A stretch of DNA of 64,000 bases from Caenorhabditis elegans (GCF_000002985.6 NC_003282.8:14570001-14634000); one strand, 5' to 3'. Positions 34,844 through 47,842 are shown, counted from the stretch's first letter. Program-made: numbers and translations. Notes: generated by a model not told the origin, from the sequence alone.

Positions 34844-35708
34844 AAAAGCTTCAAAGTGAGCGGGCCAAAACTTTGGGATTTGTGCATATACTGTTGTTTC
34901 GAATGTGGCACAAAAACCGGTGAAACTACCGTAACCTCGAATTTAAATTTAGATTCTTCAAATCCACTCGAAAAAAAGAGAAGTTCAAAAAGTTCAAAAC
35001 CTAGCAATGTTTACCGAGTAACTTCCGTATGAAACTAAATAGTTAGCTCAAAATAGGTTTTTTTCGGAGAAAAACAAACGATCTTTATGGGGCTTTTTAT
35101 ATAAAACGAAAATAGATTTTTAAGGGAATGAAGATCGAAAAATCAACGTTTAGAATTGAAAACACTTCTCTCGCATACATATAATACCCATTTGCAACTC
35201 TATCTATTCTTCTTCCACAAGAACTTACCGCCCCGTCTTCCGCAAACACTTCTCTTTCACTCCGTTTCAATACACCATACAAACATTTTGATCTTTTGAT
35301 TTGTTGGTGAGGGAAGAAGGGCCACACACACACGGCGAAGAGTTCAGACTAAACACCATTCCTGTCCCCCCTTTTTGCTTTTCTTTTATACGCCACTATT
35401 TGTTCTCTTTTCCATCCTTTCACCCAATCCAATTGCGGGTTTTTATAATACATAACAACTTTCACCTTTTGGTACTTTTTTGAAACTGTTTCGGAAAAAA
35501 AGAAAAGAAATTTTTGTTTCACAAAATTCATATGATTTGAACATTTTTGTTTTTTGTATTAATCAATGATGATGTTTTTTCTAATGTTTTAGTGTGCATA
35601 AAATACTCCATTTGTATATTTTCAAAATGAAAAAGTTAGATACTATTTTTAAAGACATTGAAATTTAAAACTTCCTACTTTTTCTAGTTTTATTGTAAAA
35701 TCAACTCA

Positions 35709-35768
35709 GGCTTAGGCTTAGGCTTAGGCATAGGCATAGGCTTAGGCTTATGTTCAGGCTTGTTCAGG
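35709..35768. repeat. Interstitial telomere-like TTAGGC tract
   Basis: GGCTTAGGCTTAGGCTTAGG runs into variants (GGCATA, GGCTTATGTTCA) over about 60 bp. TTAGGC is the nematode telomere unit. The run is degenerate at its right end. Confidence 0.9.
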
Positions 35769-36944
35769 CTTCAGACTAGAAAAAAGTATCATTTTCATAA
35801 CTTATCCAAATCGCAGTCTTTTTAATTTTTACCAAAATTTTTTAATTTTTACCAAAAATTTTTACAAAACACAGGAGTAGTAGTATCAAAATTGAACAAT
35901 CGATTATCAAAACTATCTAAAACAGTTGATTTTTTTGAACAAAGTTCGCTCACTAGAATTTTTTTGGATGCCAATTTTTGTAGCGCGGGGAATATTTTCA
36001 TTTTTTAAATTTTTTTGAGTATCCTAGTAGCTTAAGATAAGGTTTAGTCATTGGCACAGTATGATATCATTGGTGCAATATTTTCAAATTAATAGAAATT
36101 AATTCGAAGTTCGTATTATCAAAAGTATCTGAAAGAGTTGAATTTTTTCAACTTGCTTATAAGAATTTTTCGCCAAATTCAATATTTTATTTATGAGAAC
36201 AGTTTACAACGGTTGAAATTTTTTAAAAAATATTTTCCAAACTCAATTTCTCAATTTTTAAAATAAACTCTAACTTTTTGCCACTCCCTACCAATTTCAC
36301 AATAAGAATGTGAATCAGTTAAACATTCGGATTATAACAAAAACCTGAAACTGTAATTTTTGTAATAAAAAATTTCGCGATACATTTCGTAGGACAAACA
36401 AGGCGACACAGATCAGTTTCAAAATCATAAAATTTGTGCTACAAAGTGTCGATCTTTTGATCTTTGCAATTCTTTTGCATGTTTTTTTTTTCTAGATTAC
36501 ATCCAATATCATAGAGTTCAAAATATCTCTCTCTCCCCTCCCTTTTCCTCTCACAAACACAAAGTTCTAGAGCACATTTCTTTTGATATCTTGTGTTTTG
36601 ATTTCTCGCTCCTTCTTTTTGTCGTGGCTCTCTTGGTTGGTTATTCTTTTCCTTCATGATTTCCTCATCCTCCTCTCTTGTTTCGTTGGATTATTCACCT
36701 ATAGTGTAATAGAAAGTATGCACTGGAAAGAGGGACACGGAGGGAGGCAAATCGACGAGGAGGGGGGAGGGGCGGAAAAAGTAGAAATTAATTGAGAATG
36801 TCACGAAGTGATTTTTTGAACTCTCAATGGTTTGTTAACATGGGTGCAGCACATATGTGTTGGAGTTTTGTTGCAGTAATTGCTCTTTTCTAGTTTACTG
36901 TTTCAAGTTCTCGCTAAAACTTGCCTATTCATTTCTAAAACTGC

Positions 36945-36965
36945 TGCGATCTAATTTTTTCAATC
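36945..36965 (+). ncRNA. Predicted 21U-RNA
   Basis: Core 36898-36905; TGCT, U at +40. Confidence 0.62.
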
Positions 36966-37022
36966 CCAAAAATTTTCTGTTTCATGTTTCTGTTAAGACC
37001 AGTTTCATTTGTCACTTGATAC

Positions 37023-37043
37023 TGTAGCAGATCCATGCTTTTT
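37023..37043 (+). ncRNA. Predicted 21U-RNA
   Basis: Core 36977-36984; TACT, U at +39. The core lies only 12 nt past the end of the preceding predicted RNA. Confidence 0.62.
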
Positions 37044-37696
37044 TTTTTGCATTTTAGTAAAAATTTCTACCATGTGGCAAGTATTCTTGTCTCCTGAAGT
37101 ACTTCAATGTTTTTTTTGTCAAGTGAATCAACTTTCGAAACACTGTTCCATGATGTCGGCATAATTTGTTTCACCTTTTTCTGAAGCTACAATTTATACC
37201 ATTCTGCCAATTCCCAAATAAATGCAATCTGACTCACTGTAATTTTTTGGCTCCTGGAAAAATTTCATGTCATGTTTCACGTTGTTTTTAAAATTCTCAC
37301 ATCTTTTTCTCAGCGTTACAACGTCGGTCAAACACACATTTCGCACTTTTGCATCCTACTCCTGACAAATTCTATTTTTTTTTCAAAATCTACGCTTAAA
37401 ATTGTTTGAAACATCATCCTCAATAATATATGGCAATTTTTCGGTCATGATTCAAGGTGCCTCTTTTTGCAGATTTTATTTAGTTCACCAATTCCATTTG
37501 TTTTCTCAACTCATTATAATGTTAGCCATTTTTGCTCACATCTCTTCAAACGACTTATTAAGCACTGTTCAAAATCTCTGTTTGTTGACAACTTTTCGCT
37601 TAGCCTATCAAAAACAGTCTAAGACTTTGTTCATCTGTGGATATCTAATACTGTTTCAAGGTTTTTTCAATAGTTGATTGTTTTTCCTCAGTACGA

Positions 37697-37717
37697 TCAC
37701 TCATCAGTCATTAGTAT
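37697..37717 (+). ncRNA. Predicted 21U-RNA, copy 1 of a duplicated locus
   Basis: Core 37651-37658; CGAT, U at +39. Confidence 0.65.
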
Positions 37718-38264
37718 TTGCTGCAAAATACACGCCCAGCTCGATTCAGAGTATCAATTTTGTCTGCAATTCTATATACAAAATAAGTTTTATTTAACCA
37801 TTCCGCCATTTTCCAAATAAATGCAATCTGACTCACTGTATTTTTTCTCGAAACAAAAGTTCAGGTCATGTTTCATGTTGTTTTTAAAGTTCTCATTGTT
37901 TTATTTCAACGTTTTCTTAAGGAATAACAACACATTTTGCACTTTCGAATCCTACTCTTGGCAAAGTCTATTTTTTTTCAAAATCCGCGTCAAACTGTGG
38001 CAATATTTTTCGGTCGTGTTTCAAGGTGCCTTTTTTTGTAGATTTTTTTAGTTTACCAATTCCATTAGTTTTCTCAATTCATTATAACGTTTGCCATTTT
38101 TGCTCACATCTCTTCAAACGACTTATTAAGCACTGTTCAAAATCTCTGTTTGTTGACAACTTTTCGCTTAGCCTATCAAAAACAGTCTAAGACTCTGTTC
38201 ATCTGTGGATATCTAATACTGTTTCAAGGTTCTTTCAATAGTTGATTGTTTTTCCTCAGTACGA

Positions 38265-38285
38265 TCACTCGTCATTAGTATATGC
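38265..38285 (+). ncRNA. Predicted 21U-RNA, copy 2 of a duplicated locus
   Basis: Core 38219-38226; CGAT, U at +39. Differs from copy 1 after the first six bases by a small deletion. Confidence 0.65.
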
Positions 38286-38792
38286 TGCAAAATACACGCC
38301 CAGCTCGATTCAGAGTTTCAACTTTTGCCTACAATCCTACAACTCTGTTGGTTGTGAGATCGAACATCGAATCGGTTTCAAATTGTTATTAAATCAACGT
38401 AATTTGTTATAGGGAATAATTTGGGTTTCTTTAAATATCCAATTTTTGTGCACCGTTTCAAGTTGTTATTGAAAATTTCGGCTCTAGATTCACAATTAGT
38501 ATATGAACAATTTACGCTGCTGACAAGTTTACAATAGGTCCACCAAATTGTGTATAGGTGTTTACGAAATTCAATTCTCCCACTTTTCTTGTAATTTCTC
38601 TGCAAAATTTGCAAATTAACGTTTTATGGTGCTTATTGTTCAGAAATTGCCATCAAAACTGTGTTCTAGTTGAAATAGAAAGTTTCAGAACAAGAATTTC
38701 AAAAAAAAAACCCACGTCAAGTTTTTTCCCAATTTAACAAAATGTTCACTGTTTCAAAGTTGCTTGATTTTCAACTAGTTTGGGATTTTCAA

Positions 38793-38813
38793 TTAGTGGG
38801 AGAATTATTTTAC
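38793..38813 (+). ncRNA. Predicted 21U-RNA
   Basis: Core 38749-38756; CAAT, U at +37. Confidence 0.57.
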
Positions 38814-40117
38814 GTTCTTTTAAATGTTTTTCAAAATTGGCTCAATGGAAAACGACACATTTGATTTACAGCAAATTTCTTCAGTTTCAATTTTTTAGTA
38901 AGTTTAGTGAAATAGGTGAAACAGAATTAATAGTTTTGAAAAAAAAAACAATTTCAGCTTTGATTTTTCGGAAAAAATAATTACTGTTTCGTATTTTAGT
39001 TAAGTTACTCTCCAGTTTTCCAAGTTCACTAGAGTAGTAATATGGTAGTAATATGGTATACAAAACGAAACTTTGATCAGTCACTGTTTGCAGTATGTTG
39101 TGTGTTCTTCCGTTGTTTATCAACCTGTAAAGTAACTGTAACACTTCAATCAATTCCATTTTCAATTCGAAATCACGTAGAATTGCTGTTTTTTTAGTTT
39201 GCAGAAAAATAAACACTGCATCAAATAGATTTAAAAATAAAATAAAAATGCTTGTGGCTCTAAAAAAAGTTTGAATGTATCTCGGAAACTACACGTTTCA
39301 CGATTTGAGTAAATCCAATAGAACACTGTGCCTTTAATCTTCATGATGTGTTAATGGAAAAATGTCTAAAAAAGTTTTTTATAGTGAGTTTTACCGTTTT
39401 TGAGAGTTGAACATGTATGCTTAAAACATTTGAAAACTTTTTTAGCACGGATATCAATAGCCTATCTTTCTTCAAAAATTGTACTTATGAAAATTGTGAA
39501 ACCGTAATTTTTTTCCTCTCAAAATGTTCGATCCACTTTCTCCGAAAACTGTGATCTGTGTTGTAACCATGACACTCATCTCAATTTCCTCAAAGTCACA
39601 GTTTCATGTTCCCACCAGTCTCCTCTCAACACAATACCGCCTCTCCAGTGTTTGCGCAGCTTTTACTTTTAGGCTCGGCGCACTTTTGGACCTAAAATTT
39701 CATATAGATGTTTGATTTTTAATTTATTTAAAAAGGGGATAATGGGGCGAACACTACAAACCACACAGATCCAATTCATATTTATTCAGCTGAAAATTTT
39801 CCCTTTCCCTATCGCAAATTCGTTAAATTCAAAATTCTGCATCGCAACGGTCTCTTGAACTATTTGCCTCCTCGCAATTTTTGTGTTTGTGACACTTTTC
39901 GTAGTTTTTTTCTTAGTCATCATGTGTATGTGATCTGTAACATATGACAAAGTACCCGGCCGTTCAAACGTCCAAAAATAGTGAGGCTAGTGCAAGAATT
40001 GTGTTTATGGGTGGTTTTAGTGTCACGTGGTTTGTAGTCAAATATATGCCAGGAATGATCAATTGCAAAATGTTGCATGAAAGTGATGTTATCCTTTATC
40101 AGTTCGTTGATTTCCGG

Positions 40118-40140
40118 TAGCAGCCAACATTTAGCGGGTT
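40118..40140. repeat. Half-copy of short inverted-repeat element
   Basis: GTAGCAGCCAACATTTAGCG followed by GGTT. Confidence 0.5.
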
Positions 40141-40232
40141 CTAAGTGTGCAAAGCTCCTTTTGGAAAATTTTTTTTAAAAATTTACTGTTTCATGTTTCT
40201 TATAATCTAGGAGAGTCTCATTCCAATAGCAA

Positions 40233-40253
40233 TTTAATTGGCATTAAAGAACG
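40233..40253 (+). ncRNA. Predicted 21U-RNA
   Basis: Core 40186-40193; CAAT, U at +40. Confidence 0.6.
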
Positions 40254-40753
40254 ATCACAATTTGCTTCAAAAAATTATTTTTGATCTACTTGGTCAATTC
40301 TATCGATAAAACCGTATCAATGATAACAAGATAAGGGGCGGAGTTTTAATCTTCCAAGTAGATCAAAAATAAAGTTTCGTGCTAAAATATTCTCAATGAA
40401 ACTGGATTTCACCTTTATTTTGTGTCTATAAACAATTTAATTCTTCTGATCTATCTTTTCTTTCTTTTTTCAAAAAATCTCTCCAATTTCAAAAATCAAG
40501 TTTTCAGATTTCATCGTGACACATCAAGCGACCGCAGACACACACGGCTACAAAATTCACTTTGTTCTCTCGCAGTCTTATCACCAATAACGTATATAAC
40601 TTAATTCTATATTGGAATTAGAATAGGCCGGATGATGTTTCAAAATGTTGATTAAAGTTTGGGGAAACATGTTTACAAGATAGAAGATTTTGGATGGAAA
40701 CTTTTATACTGTTTCATTATATGCTCAAAACAGTGAACTTTTCTTGATTACAT

Positions 40754-40774
40754 TGGTTCTTCAGCCTGTGGAGT
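40754..40774 (+). ncRNA. Predicted 21U-RNA
   Basis: Core 40709-40716; CATT, U at +38. Confidence 0.62.
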
Positions 40775-41306
40775 TAAAAAAAAAAACGTTCAGGGCATGG
40801 TGACGTCATTGGGAAGCCGTCACAGAAAGTATACGATTTTTGAAAATGCAAGCCACGATCCGATCTAGATTTCTATTTTTACTTAAACTTTTACTATAAA
40901 CTTTGAGAAACATAAAATCCAAAATGCCCTTTCAAACTTTTCAACAATGCAACCTCGCCCCACGGCTAATCCGCCGATCTTTTCGATCTCGTTGAAACAC
41001 CACTCTTAACTCTCACTCATCGTATTTTGTAGCGCCGAACTTTTGAACTTCTCTCTCCCGGCGCATCCTCTTCCACTCGCCCACTATTTCGGCCCGGCGG
41101 GAAGAAACTTTTTGTCAGAGAGGGGGAAGACACGCACAAGACGACAGTCTTACCCTCCTTCTTCTTCTTCTCGAGGCCACACATTTTGCACTCTAGTCTC
41201 CGGGTGGCTCCGCCTACTGTTGGTCATCACCTTCTTCCTGCACTTTCACCCCATTTTCTTCATGATCTTGTTTTCTTTTTTTAAAACGTGGCAGCAAAAA
41301 AAATAT

Positions 41307-41379
41307 CGACCACGGCAGGATTCGAACCTGCAATCTTCTGCTCCGTAGGCAGACGCGTTATCCATTGCGCCACGCGGCC
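41307..41379 (-). tRNA. tRNA-Arg (anticodon ACG)
   Basis: On the minus strand a 73-nt cloverleaf begins GGCCGCGTGG and ends GCCGTGGTCG. The anticodon loop CTACGGA gives ACG (inosine-modified in vivo, reading CGN arginine codons). The B box GGTTCGAATCC is intact. It lies in an A+T-poorer, pyrimidine-rich stretch about 8 kb upstream of the DM gene. Confidence 0.95.
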
Positions 41380-42247
41380 ACATTTCCATATTTCTCGTAG
41401 GGCACTTTCTTACACCACTGGTGCAGCGCCCAACATCTACGGGGTCCTCTTCCGCCCCCAACCTATCATCTTAAAAATCGCCGCTTGTCTACGTGTAAGA
41501 ACAGCGGTCGGGTTTGAGAATCAGTAGGAAACAAAAAATAGTCGAAGAGATCAAATTGTTGCTGTATTGGTGGTTTGAACTTGACAGAGAGTGTGATGTG
41601 ATAACACTGATAACAACTACTCCTCCCCCCAGCGGTCGGGGGGTTTCTATATTCTCCAAGTTTTTGACACCACAGATGTTGTACTGTATTTTACCTTTCC
41701 TGTTCATTGATGTCTTGTTCACTAACGGTCAGAGCTCATGTTTACCATTATTTTTACATCACTGTTTAGAAAAATAGGAGCAAAAAAAAAAATGTTTTCT
41801 TATTCCAAACATTTTTTTTTGATCATCATTCATTACCTGCTGATCTGATCTTGTTGATCTCCATGATCTCTTACGTGTTTATTGTCAATGTTTCTCGTAG
41901 AAGAAGCCCCCGACCTCCTCTCAATTATTTGACTGTTTACTTGAGACAATTTGTCATCACTGCCCCCTTCAAGCCCAAAGCTAGAGGAATCTTTTCGTAG
42001 TGTAGAAAACCGGAATATGAGTGAGTGTGTGTATATATACAAACTACTATAGTCTGACCCGCTTTGTGATGATGATGATGATAATGATGTTGGTAGTATT
42101 GGAACTACATCAAACATCAAAAAGTGGCGGTATGCTGCAACAACGGGGTTTTCGTTTGAATTTGAAGCCAGCAGCAACCCACTGAAATAGTGTAGATCAT
42201 TATCGGCCTTGTCCCTTGAATTTTTCAATTGCATAACAGTCGATCCT

Positions 42248-42313
42248 CAGCGCCTGACGGGTGACTCTACTCATAGCCTCGATTTTCGAAAAACCCGTGG
42301 CCTGTCGGGCGCT
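42248..42313. repeat. Short inverted-repeat element
   Basis: CAGCGCCTGACGGGTGACTC and AACCCGTGGCCTGTCGGGCG arms. Confidence 0.65.
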
Positions 42314-42745
42314 ACTTTCTACTTTCCTCCTATCTCTTCAAACTTCACAGATCACTTATTCCCATGATCTTCTTCTTGTCCATTCCATTCTAATTTCGTT
42401 CATAACTGGGTAGGTTCAAATTCTTGACTATATTTCGAAACAGGAACATCTAGTTTCTGGAAGCTTCTTTATGTCCTTTTTTCCCCCGGTTATCACATCG
42501 CTGTATATCTTTCAAAGATCTATCCTCCCATCCATTTATTATATTATTTCTTCTCCATCTTCTTCATCCTATTCATCGCAGCTTCTTCAATCCAAAACCA
42601 GACACCATCTGGTTTGTTCTCTTTTTCCTTCTTCATCTATTTTATCGATATCACACGAAAAGAAATTGGAAGAAATTTGATCCGATCAATCATCAATGCA
42701 AAGTGGGGAAACTTTTCGTTGCAAGACACAAACTGATAGGTGAAT

Positions 42746-42769
42746 TGAGAGAGAGAGAGAGAGAGAGAA
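42746..42769. repeat. (GA)n microsatellite
   Basis: About a dozen GA units in the region upstream of the DM gene. Confidence 0.9.
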
Positions 42770-43861
42770 TGAGTGTTGTACAAATGTTTTGTGGGGTGAA
42801 AAAGAAAAAGAGGAGACTTTAAACTTTTGATCTTTGAGAAAATAAAAATGTTGGCGGGAGAAACAGTTTATCTTAGTTGTTCTCACGTGGCAAATGGCCG
42901 ATCTGATCATTGAGAAATCGTCGTCATTTCAATTGAAAATTATTGTTGCCTCGTTTCGAATAAACAAGTTGTTTGTGTGTGTTTCATGGATAAACCATCA
43001 CCTCAGCGTGTTTCAATGTCTCATACATTTTTCATGATGTCCTTTTCGTCTTTTTTCTCTTTCCTATTCTGCAAAAAACTTGTGTGTGTATTGTTGTTGT
43101 GTGTCGTCATGTCAAATAGATCAAAAGATCAAGTGTTTCTCTATGTGTAAAACTTGAATCAAACGTCACGTACGCCAATGCCAGCTGTAATGTCGACGAA
43201 AAATCATAATGTGATAAGAGGGAAAAAAGTTTCTTTTGTACTTTTCGTGTCAGGATTCTACTGTAGATATTGTAGGAGACTCCATTAATTTAGATTATCA
43301 TTTCCAATTCCTGAGTTTCCAATTTAAAATGCGTCTGTGGCGAAGTAGGATGTAGTCTCCAGTCATTTTTGCTCAAGCCCCCTGAGGCCAACTCTCAATT
43401 TTTTACCTCTATTTCATTATCCCTATCAGCTGTACCACACAAAGAAAATTAAACAAAAGTGATAAAACCTGTCTTCTTCAACAACCCCCGCTGTTAATAG
43501 CAATTGATCTGATTTTGATAATTTAATCCGCGTCCAAATGAATTAAGAAAACTTGATAACGGTGTCTAGCGCTAGGCTTTGAACATTTTTTATATTTCGT
43601 GGAAACCTGCACGTAATTCAATTAGACTTTTCAAAAGTGTGTCTTGAACTCTGACGGAGATCAAAATATTAGAAAATTGCAAAAGTGCGTAATAAATCTG
43701 CCGATTCAAGGAAAAAGTGTGTGCTTGCGATATTGCAAGCACACAACACAGCCACACAGGTGCAGATTTTATATCGAGTTCAAAAGATTATAGTTGCAAA
43801 TGGAGCTAGCTTTTGGTAATGCGAAGAATAACTTGAAACTAGAATGTATGTTTTGCTAGAG

Positions 43862-43882
43862 AAGTTCCAAAAAAACACATCA
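43862..43882 (-). ncRNA. Predicted 21U-RNA
   Basis: Core 43922-43929 (-); TAAT, U at +40. Confidence 0.6.
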
Positions 43883-44709
43883 TTAGAAAAATCAAAATGC
43901 CAAAAACTTTTGTCACTTTCCTGAAACAGTAAATAGTTTCAAAATTTTTTTTTTCGAATAGAAAGCTAAACTGACGCCATTTTGGCGCAGGCGGTTGTAA
44001 GCTGCACATCTGTTATTTTGCTCTCAAGTTTGATCTCGCATTCACCATTTTTAATTGAATCCAAAAATCCAAAAATCAAAATATGAAGAGGGGGCGGGGC
44101 CGTAGTCGTGATATGTTAAAAGTCCTACGTATAATTAATTCGCAGAACTAGAAGTGTAGGCTCCAATATACTTTTAAAAGCCGCTTGCCCACCCTCCAAA
44201 GAACATTTACAATGTTGTCTCCTCTGGCTGACTAACAAAAATACAGTTTGGAGAAAGATCAAACTCCGCCCCCATCCCGCCGCCATATCATCCCTTAGTA
44301 TGTATGGGTCTGTCAATGACAACGAGTATTTATAAAATTGAGAATTCAAAAGATCACGTTTTCATCCATTATATGTTTGTCGTCTGCTGATCTTCGATTT
44401 ATCGCATTATCAAACGTTGATCATTTCACCATTTCATTCAACGATTTCCAGTTGGGGGAAACCCTTAGGCTCCGCCCACAAATTGATGGCACATGTCGGT
44501 TCTCTTTATCTCTTCATTCGGTAGCATAAGAGGCGAGGATTTCGAACTTTTAATCTCGTAACTTCAGATACTGATGTTTCAGTTATATGTGTTTGAAGTT
44601 CAGTTTTCTCGATAATTTCCACCTGCTTTACTTATTTCCGCACTATGATTGGAGACTACAATGTTCTGTGAATTCTTAGAAAACTTGATATTTGATTTTA
44701 AAGTGTTTT

Positions 44710-44730
44710 CTGCCGACGTATAACTCAATA
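44710..44730 (-). ncRNA. Predicted 21U-RNA
   Basis: Core 44770-44777 (-); CAGT, U at +40. Confidence 0.62.
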
Positions 44731-45348
44731 CTGAAAAATTTTGCAACAAAATTTTTTTTGTGATAATTTTGAAACAGTAATTTTTTTTCAATTTTTTTTT
44801 TCAAATTCTATAAAAATATTTCTCGCAGTTGTTTTTCATTCTATTTCGTTCCAATCAAAAAATTCTGCGATCTCTTGTTCAACATCGTTTTCTCTGATCA
44901 TAATCTCAACACAAGCAGCTTTTCCTCCATGTATTTTTCGAGATGTGACGCCTTTACAGGGAGGGCGTTTGATCTCTACAAAAGCGTGAGCTACTTAGTG
45001 GGGCCAGAAAAGTGCAATTTACTTGCATAAGAGTAACAACAAAAATCATAGCGACCCCCCGCCTGCCCGGCTGTATCTCGATCACGGATCTTTTGAGTAA
45101 CATCAGTTCCAATTGAATATCCGTAATTTCCGTAGTATCCGTAGTATCCGTAGGCCGTAGTTTGTAGCAGTAACAATTTTCTGGATAGAAGTTTAAGAAG
45201 TAAATCTTAAAACTTGAAATCAAGAAATAAAAATTAATAGTTTAACTTTCGAAGTTTGAATGTCAAAATTTAAAAATTTTTAAAATTTGGAAATTTTTTT
45301 CACTGTTTCAAAAATTCCATGAAAATTCCTCGCCGTTTCAAGTGTTAG

Positions 45349-45369
45349 TAGTAGTTCTGAAAGATCCCA
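45349..45369 (+). ncRNA. Predicted 21U-RNA
   Basis: Core 45303-45310; TAGT, U at +39. Confidence 0.62.
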
Positions 45370-45377
45370 ATGAACAT

Positions 45378-45398
45378 TCTGTGACTCGATATCTCCAC
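45378..45398 (+). ncRNA. Possible 21U-RNA from a variant core
   Basis: CCGTTTCA at 45333-45340 with CATT, U at +38; nested with the 45303 unit. Confidence 0.4.
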
Positions 45399-46006
45399 CT
45401 CCAGCAGCAGAATCCGTTCAAATGTGGGATTTCTGCATTTACCGTGTTTTTCTTATCTAACTCGGCGGATCTAACCTTTATTCACACGTACATTCAAGAA
45501 TTCAGTATTTGTAGTAAGTGTAGTTGGTGAGAAATTAACTGAAAAATTAACGAAATCCGATCTTATTTTAAGTTTTCCAAAAAAAAAAATTACTGTTTTA
45601 AAATTTATTATAAGGAAACGGTGATTTTTTCGACAATTTTTCAATCCAATTTATTTCCAATTTATTTAACTGTTCTGAATCTTAATATAAACCATGTCGC
45701 TGGAAAATATAACAATTTTATGTGCAGTTGCAATAACTAAAATTTCCAAAAAAATTTGTTTTCCGCATTTTTCTAAGTTCAAGCTTGATTTCTCATTAAT
45801 GGTCGCATCTTGTTCCTGTTACAGCCAGAAACCTAAACTTTTTTCACAATTTGTTACCTGTTTGGAATGTTAATATAAATTTCGCTAAAATATATATTTA
45901 AATCTGTTGAACTGCCGTTCCCGCCAAAATTGACCAATTTTAACTTTTCGGAAAAAAAATACTGTTTCAAAATTGCATGTTCCTAATTTCAACTTTCATT
46001 TCTCAA

Positions 46007-46027
46007 TAACTTCGGTTCTTTTTTTTC
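46007..46027 (+). ncRNA. Predicted 21U-RNA
   Basis: Core 45962-45969; CAAT, U at +38. Confidence 0.62.
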
Positions 46028-46385
46028 CTGTTACAGTCAAGAAACTTCCCAAAAAATCCCTCAAGATATTCATCTCCCGTGCTTCGGCCTCTTTCTACCT
46101 TGAAACTCCTACATACGCCCTTAATACGAACTGTGTCTAGTTTAATACACTCGTTATTCCCTTCCATTGCATTTCCTCATCTTCACTTCATTCTGGATCG
46201 TTTTTGATTGGGATCTGAAGCTGCGTGGAAACTGGCTTTTTCGATGAAAACGTGATCGAATTTCTGCATTAAGAATCACTGATTAAAATTTTCAATTTAC
46301 AGGTTCTAATTGTACTCTTTTTTTTTTGGAAATTTTTTTCACTGTTTCAAAAATGTTTCTTCTAAACTTTTCAACAAAACCTCAC

Positions 46386-46406
46386 TGATTAAACTTCGTC
46401 CAACAT
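46386..46406 (+). ncRNA. Predicted 21U-RNA
   Basis: Core 46342-46349; CACT, U at +37, or TGAT with U at +40 (46389). Confidence 0.52.
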
Positions 46407-47063
46407 TTTCCGACAGTTTTCTCTCCATATATACTTTTAATCTTTCGGTTCCCTCTGCGCACGTGAAAAATAATCGTATTAAACAGATTTCGTATGCAAA
46501 ACTTTTCCATAATTTTTTCAAAAATCACAATTTTGGCTTCTCTCTTTCCAATTTACTATACAATTTCTCCGCAAATTTTTAAAGAAATTCCTCTTTTTTC
46601 AGACTTCATCTCACTTTCATTGCCAAATCATCAAAAAGAAGCCATTTTTGGTTGGAGCTCGTGTGGCTCAACAATCAAAAAAAAATATTATTTTGTGGAG
46701 CTGGTCATTGGTAAGTTCGTGTTTTTTTTGTTGCAAACATATTTAGCCACTTGAGGTGTCTAGGAAAACCGGTGAAGATGTTTGTATAATGTTAGTCGGA
46801 AGCACAAAATTAGTGCAAATGACGTGGCGGAGGAAACGGAAAAAATTCAAAATTTTGGACTTTGGAAAAAATTAACTGTTTCAAAACATTTTGAAATTTA
46901 CACAGAGAGCATTGTTTTTTTTTATAAACAAAACTTAAGTTTGAAAATTGCAATAATTTTCGTCGCTTCTTGTAGCTTGGCTGACAACCACAAAGTTTTG
47001 GTTTCAAAAATATTTTACTGTTTCAAAAAGTTCTGAAATTCACAAATAAATGTTTGTTTTTGC

Positions 47064-47084
47064 TATGATATCGCCCTGTATTGG
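47064..47084 (+). ncRNA. Predicted 21U-RNA
   Basis: Core 47018-47025; TGCT, U at +39. Confidence 0.62.
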
Positions 47085-47169
47085 TCCCAATAAACTAAAC
47101 TATTCTGATTAAAAAATTTTCAACTGTTTCAAAATTTTGAAAAAAGTTCCATTTTTTTTAAGTGTTTGC

Positions 47170-47190
47170 TCTATTCTTTCTTTAAAAGTT
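47170..47190 (+). ncRNA. Predicted 21U-RNA
   Basis: Core 47124-47131; TGCT, U at +39; 106 bp after the 47018 unit, the same spacing as between their U positions. Confidence 0.62.
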
Positions 47191-47842
47191 TCACCTTATT
47201 GTACATTTTGTAGACACATTTTGTAGACTACAAAGGCTACGTGTTTGCCAGTTCTTTCACTTTTTGCCGTGTCACTTGTTAGTCATTTCTTACAAGAAAT
47301 GGGAACTTTTCTGTTTCACAATGTCTTTTTCTTTTAAAAAAGTTTGAGCTTCAGCTGAAAAGAAGCTGAAAATTTTTGTTCCTGCTTCAAAGAGAAAAAC
47401 ACTGAAACTTTGAGCTTTTTGTTGTCAATTTACTCGGCGATCTTTAAAGAGACGAAGAAAAAGAAGAAATGTTTTGTCTGGCGGTTGTGTTCTCTGTTTT
47501 TGCGGGTCCCCCAACTCCAGTTTTTTGATCACTTATTTTTCCTATTTTTTTGAATCATTTTTCTTGACTTTTTCTAGATTTTTCTTCTCTGGAAAAGTCA
47601 CAGAATGATGATGATAAAGTTTGTGATCAAAAACACACTTTTCGACCTCTTCAGTCATTCAACCCGGTTAGTGGGAGGAGGTGGAGAGTAGGTCAAATAT
47701 TTGCACACCCCGCCTAAACTTTGTACCGCCCAATTTTATGTTCATTTTCTGTGTGCCGTGTGTAGTAGAGGAGGAGCAACAAAGAACCGAACTTACGGAA
47801 CTTTGTACCTATGGAATTGATGTGTTTTGTATTAATTTCTAT

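Larger units (their letters stand above)
31876..36897. other. Intergenic stretch almost without 21U cores
   Basis: Apart from 31811 at its edge I see no exact core for about 5 kb. It contains three short inverted-repeat elements, the TTAGGC tract, CA/GT runs (near 32489 and 35327) and purine/pyrimidine-rich stretches. CCGTTTCA at 35271 is the only good near-match. No gene recognised. Confidence 0.6.
37200..38360. repeat. Tandem duplication, unit about 570-600 bp
   Basis: Two copies (about 37200-37790 and 37799-38360). The left parts share AAATAAATGCAATCTGACTC but are diverged. The right parts, from CTTATTAAGCACTGTTC through ACACGCCCAGCTCGATTCAG, are almost identical. Each copy includes one exact CTGTTTCA core. 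Confidence 0.85.
38361..41306. other. Intergenic stretch left of tRNA-Arg
   Basis: Contains the 21U units at 38749, 40186 and 40709 (+), a core without YRNT at 38917 (-), and half an inverted-repeat element at 40118. From about 40900 the composition shifts to less A+T with pyrimidine-rich runs. Confidence 0.6.

Noticed and set aside
41043-41348. Open frame of 101 codons ending RPRQDSNLQSSAP, and overlapping frames on both strands
   Set aside because: The tail is the familiar translation of a tRNA-Arg gene; the rest is pyrimidine-rich upstream DNA without splice context.
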